This document shows positions 13,285 to 17,879 of a stretch of DNA of 17,879 nucleotides, piece by piece (the first letter of the stretch is position 1; each line of letters opens with the position of its first letter). The DNA is from Actinomycetota bacterium (lineage in GTDB: Bacteria > Actinomycetota > Actinomycetes > Nanopelagicales > Nanopelagicaceae), in NCBI GenBank assembly GCA_009705675.1, contig WLSX01000003.1, positions 1 through 17,879 on the forward strand, in the 5' to 3' direction. The notes under the pieces are model-generated. The model was given only the letters and a program-made list of their open reading frames with translations, did not search any database and was not told where the DNA came from. Made by a program: the position numbers and the translations under genes.

Positions 13285-14463
13285 ATGCCGAATAAAAATC
13301 CCCCTGCCTTTACCGGGCTTATTCTGGTTTCAGGCGAAGACCGTCCTGGAATTACTCAAAGCCTGATGAATGTTCTTTCAGAGTTCGCGGTAAGTGTCGT
13401 AGATATTGAGCAACTAATAATTAGAGATCGACTACTTCTAACCGTCTTAATAACGCTTAATGAGGATCATGCTGAAGCGGTTGCTGCCGATCTGCAACTG
13501 CTGCAAGAGAAGATTGGCCTAGATATCGCTATCGATTTTGTTCATCATGAGCAATTAGTAGCTGATTCAGAGCAACTTAACGTGGTAATTATTGGTGAAA
13601 GTATTAATCCGGCACCTATCGCAGCAGTTGCTGATGAAATTGGAAAACTTGGTGGAAATATTCTCGCAATTCGTAGAACCGCAACAACGCCAGTACTGGC
13701 ATTTGAGCTAAATATTCAGATTCCTAATAAATCTATCAAGGATGTGCAGCGAGCTTTAGCAAAAGTGGCAATTACAAACCGTATCGATCTAGCAGTCGAG
13801 CCAAGCAATAGGAGTCGGGAAGCAAAAAGATTGGTTCTACTTGATATGGATTCCACCTTAATACAGCAAGAGGTAATTGACCTTTTAGCAAAGCATGCCG
13901 GTAAATTAGACCAAGTTTCAGAAATAACGGCAAAGGCTATGTCCGGTGAATTAGATTTCTCTGAAGCACTATCTGCCAGAGTCGCACTATTAACTGGATT
14001 AGATGAATCGGTAATTATTGATGTGCGCAAAGAGATTACTTTAACTAACGGAGCCGAGAAATTGATACAGACTCTTCATAAGCAGGGTCACAAGGTCGGC
14101 GTAGTTTCTGGTGGATTTATAGATGTAATTGAGCCAATTCTTAAAGATTTGAAGATTGATTACTACCGAGCAAATAAACTACAAATTGCCAATGGAAAAT
14201 TAACCGGAAAATGTGAAGGTGAAGTGATTGATCGAGTTGCTAAATATAAATCGTTGGTTGAATTTGCAGAAAAAGAAGGTGTTGATCTTTCGCAAACTGT
14301 TGCAATAGGTGACGGTGCAAATGATTTAGACATGATTGAGGCGGCAGGTTTAGGCATAGCTTTCAATGCAAAACCAAAAGTGGCTGCTGCCGCGGCAACT
14401 ACAATTAGTACTTCTGATCTTTCAACAGTCCTATTGTTAATGGGTATTCAACCTAATTCTTAA
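13285..14463 (+). CDS. serB: Phosphoserine phosphatase with two ACT domains
   Basis: SerB hydrolyses O-phospho-L-serine, the last step of serine synthesis. The 392-residue protein has two N-terminal ACT-like domains (about 10-85, starting TGLILVSGEDRPGITQ, and about 97-172), then a HAD phosphatase domain. HAD motifs are DMDSTLIQQEVID with nucleophile D187 and D189, VSGGF at 274-278, lysines at 320 and 322 in VAKYKSL, and GDGANDLDM at 342-350. Tandem ACT domains are typical of actinobacterial SerB2 and probably bind serine for feedback control. The ATG at 13285 fits with the TAATCT box. The gene is transcribed alone, divergent from the ABC ATPase. Its last 11 bases overlap the end of the convergent rpe gene. 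Confidence 0.96.
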   Translation: MPNKNPPAFTGLILVSGEDRPGITQSLMNVLSEFAVSVVDIEQLIIRDRLLLTVLITLNEDHAEAVAADLQLLQEKIGLDIAIDFVHHEQLVADSEQLNVVIIGESINPAPIAAVADEIGKLGGNILAIRRTATTPVLAFELNIQIPNKSIKDVQRALAKVAITNRIDLAVEPSNRSREAKRLVLLDMDSTLIQQEVIDLLAKHAGKLDQVSEITAKAMSGELDFSEALSARVALLTGLDESVIIDVRKEITLTNGAEKLIQTLHKQGHKVGVVSGGFIDVIEPILKDLKIDYYRANKLQIANGKLTGKCEGEVIDRVAKYKSLVEFAEKEGVDLSQTVAIGDGANDLDMIEAAGLGIAFNAKPKVAAAAATTISTSDLSTVLLLMGIQPNS

Positions 14464-15130
14464 AACTTTTCCTAGCAAGGTTGCGTAATTTATTCACCAT
14501 TTCGGCTGGATCACTAGATTTATAAACTGCACTACCAGCCACAAAACAATTAGCACCAGAATTGGCAGCAATTTCAATAGTAGATTCAGATACTCCCCCG
14601 TCGATCTGAAGAAGAGGAATCGGATCTTTACATCTATTGATTCGAGATCTTGCAATTGCAACTTTACTCATTTGCTCACTCATAAATGATTGACCTCCGA
14701 AACCAGGTTCAACTGTCATAATTAATAACATATCTATTTCCTCTATGAACTCCTCAACAATAGAAAAATCTGTCGCTGGCTTTATCGCTAACCCAACTTT
14801 CGAACCGTTAGATTTAATGTCTAAAATAGTTTGGCGAACATTTTTGGCAGCTTCATAGTGGAAAGTAACCGAATCACAACCATTTTGCGCATACTTAGGA
14901 GCGAGATTATCTGGATCTTCAATCATAAGGTGGGCATCAACAGGTAATGATGAGAATTTGATAATTTCAATTGCTTGCTTAAAATCAAAAGTAAAATTTG
15001 GCACGAACTTGTTGTCCATAATGTCTAAATGCAACATATCGGAGACTTCTTTTACTTTATTAATCTCATTTTCGAGATCATCAAAATTGGCGTTGAGAAT
15101 ACTTGGACAGATAAATACTTGGTTCTTCAT
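14453..15130 (-). CDS. rpe: Ribulose-phosphate 3-epimerase
   Basis: Rpe interconverts D-ribulose 5-phosphate and D-xylulose 5-phosphate in the pentose phosphate pathway. The 225-residue TIM barrel has S10 in CPSILNANF, metal ligands H34 and D36 in HLDIMD, H67 in VDAHLM and D178 in QIDGGV, plus the phosphate/flap loop VEPGFGGQ at 140-147. H34, D36, H67 and D178 form the complete metal site. I chose the ATG at 15130, seven bases after the rsmB stop and right at the conserved N-terminus. A TTG at 15145 would overlap rsmB and add five residues. It is the last gene of the def-fmt-rsmB-rpe operon, a common actinobacterial order. Its end overlaps serB by 11 bases. Confidence 0.95.
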   Translation of the reverse strand: MKNQVFICPSILNANFDDLENEINKVKEVSDMLHLDIMDNKFVPNFTFDFKQAIEIIKFSSLPVDAHLMIEDPDNLAPKYAQNGCDSVTFHYEAAKNVRQTILDIKSNGSKVGLAIKPATDFSIVEEFIEEIDMLLIMTVEPGFGGQSFMSEQMSKVAIARSRINRCKDPIPLLQIDGGVSESTIEIAANSGANCFVAGSAVYKSSDPAEMVNKLRNLARKSFKN

Positions 15131-15137
15131 ATCTAAT

Positions 15138-16514
15138 TTAACCAACCTTCTCGAAAAGAACCATAAACATTCCGTCTGATTGATCTAGGTGTGTCCAAAG
15201 CTGCATACTTCCATCATCTTGAAGACCTTGCAGATGGGCAGTAGCAAAAGTAGGGATAGGCAGAATCTTCATATCTGAGTGCGCATCAAGAAAATCAATT
15301 ACTTGGGCTTTAGTCTCCGCTAAATGAGGTGAGCATGTAACGTAAGCAATAAGTCCACCAGGGTTTAGTAGTAGGTAAGCACTGCTTAATAAATTGCGTT
15401 GCAAAGTTACTAATTCCTTCAAATCCTTCAAAGATTTTCGCCACCTAGCTTCTGGCCTTCTTCGTAGTGCGCCAAGTCCAGTGCACGGTGCATCCACTAA
15501 TATCCGATCAAATCTCTCATTAAAATTACTTGAGTCAGTACCATCAAAACTAACAACTTGTTGATTGTTTACAACTCGTTTTACCAACTCTGCACGATGC
15601 GGGATTGGCTCATTCGCAAGAAATTTCGCCGATGGATCCTGCTCCCTTAATGAATTAAAAAGGTATGCAGCTTTTCCTCCAGGACCAGCGCACATATCAA
15701 GCCAAGATAGTCCAGGTTGCATTGTTGCTAGAAAATTTTCAACGACAGCTTGCGATCCGCGATCTTGTACGCCTGCCCTTCTTTCAATTATTGGCGCAAA
15801 CTCAGATGGTACGCCAGATATATTTGCTCCGTTTTGATACCCAGATAATTTAGTAGCACCAGCCTCACACAACTCAGTAATTGTAGATTTACCTGGCCAT
15901 GCAACTACATCAGGTTCTGCTGGCAAATTATTGGCTTTCAATAGATCTTCTACTTTCTGCCAATCTTTAAGTTGATCATAAAAGGAGGAGATGATCCACT
16001 CAGGATGGCTATATTCAATAGAGAGCCTCTGCAAATTTGGCATACTGGTTAATTCAGACAAATCATTTGTATCGGCTGAAACTTTCCGTAGTATTGCATT
16101 CACATAAGATGCCTTCGATTCACCAGCCACCAATTTTGCAACCTCAACTGTTTCAGATACAGCGGCATGATCAGGAACTCGCATTTGCGTCAACTGGTGT
16201 ATTCCCATTCGAAGAAGATCAACAATTTTAGGGTCAAGATCATTAAATGGGCGATCAATAAACTTGGTCAGTATGTAGTCATGGCGACCTTGCATACGTA
16301 GTGTTCCATAGGCTAATTCAGTTGTGAAGGCTTTATCGGCAGTATTCATCTTTGATTTTGATAGTAACTCAGGCAGCCTAATGTTTGCGAATGCACCTTC
16401 TCGATTTACTTGATGCACTAATTCATATGCTGTAAGGCGAGATGGGTTTGGATTTGGCTTACCCAAGTTGTAAACCAACTCTGCTAGGTAATCCTCTAAT
16501 GAATTCTGCAGCAC
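15138..16514 (-). CDS. rsmB: 16S rRNA (cytosine-967 C5)-methyltransferase RsmB
   Basis: RsmB methylates a conserved cytosine (C967 in E. coli numbering) of 16S rRNA using S-adenosylmethionine. The N-terminal part (about 25-150) is the NusB-like RNA-binding domain. The C-terminal methyltransferase has the SAM motif DMCAGPGGKAAYL at 273-285 and both catalytic cysteines: C344 in DAPCTGLG and C394 in VTCSPH. The length (458) is normal. The start is uncertain. GTG at 16514 overlaps fmt by 56 bases. TTG at 16466, which straddles the fmt stop, would give 442 residues and still keep the NusB domain. No good ribosome site supports either. It lies between fmt and rpe in the operon. Confidence 0.93.
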   Translation of the reverse strand: MLQNSLEDYLAELVYNLGKPNPNPSRLTAYELVHQVNREGAFANIRLPELLSKSKMNTADKAFTTELAYGTLRMQGRHDYILTKFIDRPFNDLDPKIVDLLRMGIHQLTQMRVPDHAAVSETVEVAKLVAGESKASYVNAILRKVSADTNDLSELTSMPNLQRLSIEYSHPEWIISSFYDQLKDWQKVEDLLKANNLPAEPDVVAWPGKSTITELCEAGATKLSGYQNGANISGVPSEFAPIIERRAGVQDRGSQAVVENFLATMQPGLSWLDMCAGPGGKAAYLFNSLREQDPSAKFLANEPIPHRAELVKRVVNNQQVVSFDGTDSSNFNERFDRILVDAPCTGLGALRRRPEARWRKSLKDLKELVTLQRNLLSSAYLLLNPGGLIAYVTCSPHLAETKAQVIDFLDAHSDMKILPIPTFATAHLQGLQDDGSMQLWTHLDQSDGMFMVLFEKVG

Positions 16515-17379
16515 TCATCTGTGAGCGGCCTGCAGGAGTTAGCCTCAGAATTTCAATTGCACCATCTAATACACCTACAAATAAACGTTCACCATCAACA
16601 ACAATTTCTGCTGGTTTAATTTGGTTTGGGACTGAGACTGTAACTAACGAATCTATTTTAATTCTTGACTCTCCCAGCAAACTCCACACCCCAGGATTAC
16701 TAGATAGAGCGCGAAATCTATTCACAACCTGATTAGTATTCTGTCCCCAATCTATCTTTCCATCGTTTTTACTTATCTTTGGTGCCAAAGTAATTCCATT
16801 AGATGATTGTGGTGTTGGAGTTACACCCTCAGAAATGAGTTCGATGCTCTTTAATGCAAGATCGGAACCAATCTGACTTAACCTATTTAGTACCTCACCT
16901 GAATTTTCTTTTTCATCAATTGGCGTTGCTTGTTCTAAATACACCGGTCCAGTATCCATCCCCTTATCCAATTTAAAAACAGTTATTCCAGTTTGTTTAT
17001 CACCACTAAGAATTGCCCACTGAACTGGCGCAGCTCCTCGCCAGCGAGGTAATAAGGAGAAATGAACATTAATCCATCCAAATTTTGGTATGTCAAGCAA
17101 TCCAAGTGGAATTATTCGTCCGTAAGCAATTGTTATGACAATATCCGGTTTAGTATTGTCAATTATTTTTTTAAGGTCATCGTTATTAACGGGTTTTTCT
17201 ATATTAATATCCTTTTTATCAGCCCAGATTGCTAACTCGTTTGCAACTACATGCATTCCACGTCCAGTAGCCTTGTCTGGATTAGTCAATAAAAAAAGTA
17301 ATTGATGATTATTGCTTGCCTCTAATGCCGAGATCAACGGGATTGCTACTGGCGAAGAAGAAGCGACTACAACCTTCAA
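16459..17379 (-). CDS. fmt: Methionyl-tRNA formyltransferase
   Basis: Fmt formylates Met on initiator tRNA with 10-formyl-tetrahydrofolate. The 306-residue protein has a hydrolase/formyltransferase N-terminal domain with N104 and H106 in INVHFSLLPRWRGAAP and D142 in KGMDTGP, the complete catalytic triad, and then a C-terminal tRNA-binding domain. The usual AGTPxxA near the N-terminus reads ASSSPVA here, a substitution in the first loop. The start is TTG at 17379, four bases after the def stop; MKVVVASSSPVAIP matches family N-termini and no ATG is available. Following def directly is the classic arrangement, with deformylase and formyltransferase made together. The central coding region near 17160-17220 is notably AT-rich. 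Confidence 0.95.
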   Translation of the reverse strand: MKVVVASSSPVAIPLISALEASNNHQLLFLLTNPDKATGRGMHVVANELAIWADKKDINIEKPVNNDDLKKIIDNTKPDIVITIAYGRIIPLGLLDIPKFGWINVHFSLLPRWRGAAPVQWAILSGDKQTGITVFKLDKGMDTGPVYLEQATPIDEKENSGEVLNRLSQIGSDLALKSIELISEGVTPTPQSSNGITLAPKISKNDGKIDWGQNTNQVVNRFRALSSNPGVWSLLGESRIKIDSLVTVSVPNQIKPAEIVVDGERLFVGVLDGAIEILRLTPAGRSQMSAAEFIRGLPSRVGLQLG

Positions 17380-17383
17380 TTTA

Positions 17384-17879
17384 CTACAGTCCTAAACCGA
17401 AAGTTGAGTGAGGTGAGACTTTAATTGTTGGCGATTGACCAGATTCACTTGCTAACCCAAACCATTCAGATTCACGTATCTCTTTCATCGCAATTTTACG
17501 CTGTTCAGATTTCATACGATCGATGAAAAGAACCCCATTTAAATGATCAGTTTCATGCTGAAGGCATCTTGCAAGTAACTCAGTTCCCTCCACAATTATT
17601 GGTTCGCCATGCATATTAAAGCCTTTAGCAACTGCTCGAAATGCTCTTGGTGTTTCATAAACTAGATCTGGAAAAGATAAACAGCCCTCCTCACCCTCTT
17701 GTATCTCATCACTTAAATCTAGGGATGGATTAATAAGGTGACCAATTTCTTCATCTATATCCCAAACGAAAACTCGGAGTGGAACACCTATCTGTGGTGC
17801 GGCAAGACCAGCGCCAGGTGCAGCTTGCATAGTTTGAGTTAGGTCTTCAACCAGCTGCCTTAACTCTTTATCAAAATCG
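17384..17879 (-). CDS. def: Peptide deformylase (5' end beyond the window)
   Basis: Def removes the formyl group from the N-terminal Met of new proteins. All three metal-site motifs are present: GAGLAAPQIG, EGCLSFP (usual EGCLSxP) with the Cys ligand, and HETDHLNG with both His ligands and the catalytic Glu. The reading frame stays open through the right edge: the bases before the internal ATG at 17830 translate to DFDKELRQLVEDLTQT, which fits the helix before GLAAPQIG in deformylases. The ATG is therefore not the start, and the gene is truncated by the window, missing roughly the first 15-20 residues. It heads the visible part of the def-fmt-rsmB-rpe operon. Confidence 0.95.
   Translation of the reverse strand, partial: DFDKELRQLVEDLTQTMQAAPGAGLAAPQIGVPLRVFVWDIDEEIGHLINPSLDLSDEIQEGEEGCLSFPDLVYETPRAFRAVAKGFNMHGEPIIVEGTELLARCLQHETDHLNGVLFIDRMKSEQRKIAMKEIRESEWFGLASESGQSPTIKVSPHSTFGLGL

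Noticed and set aside
1..17879. CRISPR array, insertion sequence, phage genes or toxin-antitoxin pair
   Set aside because: No regularly spaced repeats, terminal inverted repeats, transposase, integrase or small paired genes were found; nearly every base is accounted for by housekeeping or conserved genes. The HipA-like fold of the SCO1664 protein was considered as a toxin, but it has no HipB partner and sits in a conserved metabolic operon.

Overview
The window looks like a chromosomal segment of a low-GC, streamlined actinobacterium, probably of the freshwater acI / Nanopelagicales type (Ca. Planktophila or relatives). The lineage call is an inference. It rests on actinobacterial marker families: the mycothiol ligase MshC, the SCO1664, DUF3090 and MSMEG_4193 families beside it, and a two-ACT-domain SerB. 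The sampled base composition is near 40% GC. Coding density is extreme: the longest stretch without a gene is 90 bases, several genes overlap, and no mobile element, CRISPR array or pseudogene was seen.

Layout, left to right. Bases 1-22 may hold the first codons of a further minus-strand gene. A four-gene minus-strand operon (3205 to 62) encodes a histidine phosphatase, a DUF3090 zinc-ribbon protein, an atypical PI3K/HipA-like putative kinase and MshC. An aldo/keto reductase (plus) and an M20 metallopeptidase (minus) converge with overlapping stops. Then come tRNA-Leu(GAG) and a plus-strand run of apt, tdk and a zinc alcohol dehydrogenase. The dehydrogenase converges on a minus-strand pair, uppP then DUF554, which are coupled by a TAGTG overlap. 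Divergent from uppP are a YczE-like membrane protein and then an AzgA/PbuG-type purine permease. The permease ends in a strong hairpin shared with ung. A minus-strand pair follows (ABC ATPase, then ung), with serB divergent from it. The last block is the translation/housekeeping operon def (cut by the window edge), fmt, rsmB, rpe.

Functionally the window combines mycothiol synthesis, purine and thymidine salvage (purine permease, Apt, Tdk), undecaprenyl phosphate recycling, base-excision repair, serine synthesis, the pentose phosphate pathway, and initiator-Met formylation/deformylation with 16S rRNA methylation.

The most distinctive signal is regulatory. Seven starts that could begin a transcript lack a Shine-Dalgarno sequence and instead carry a TAnnnT hexamer 6-8 bases before the start codon, the signature of leaderless transcription. 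Internal genes and a few leaders (M20 peptidase, alcohol dehydrogenase, purine permease) use conventional ribosome binding sites. The least understood unit is the putative kinase / zinc-ribbon / phosphatase trio upstream of mshC. It is conserved in Actinobacteria, has no assigned role that I know of, and is the best candidate here for an undescribed system.
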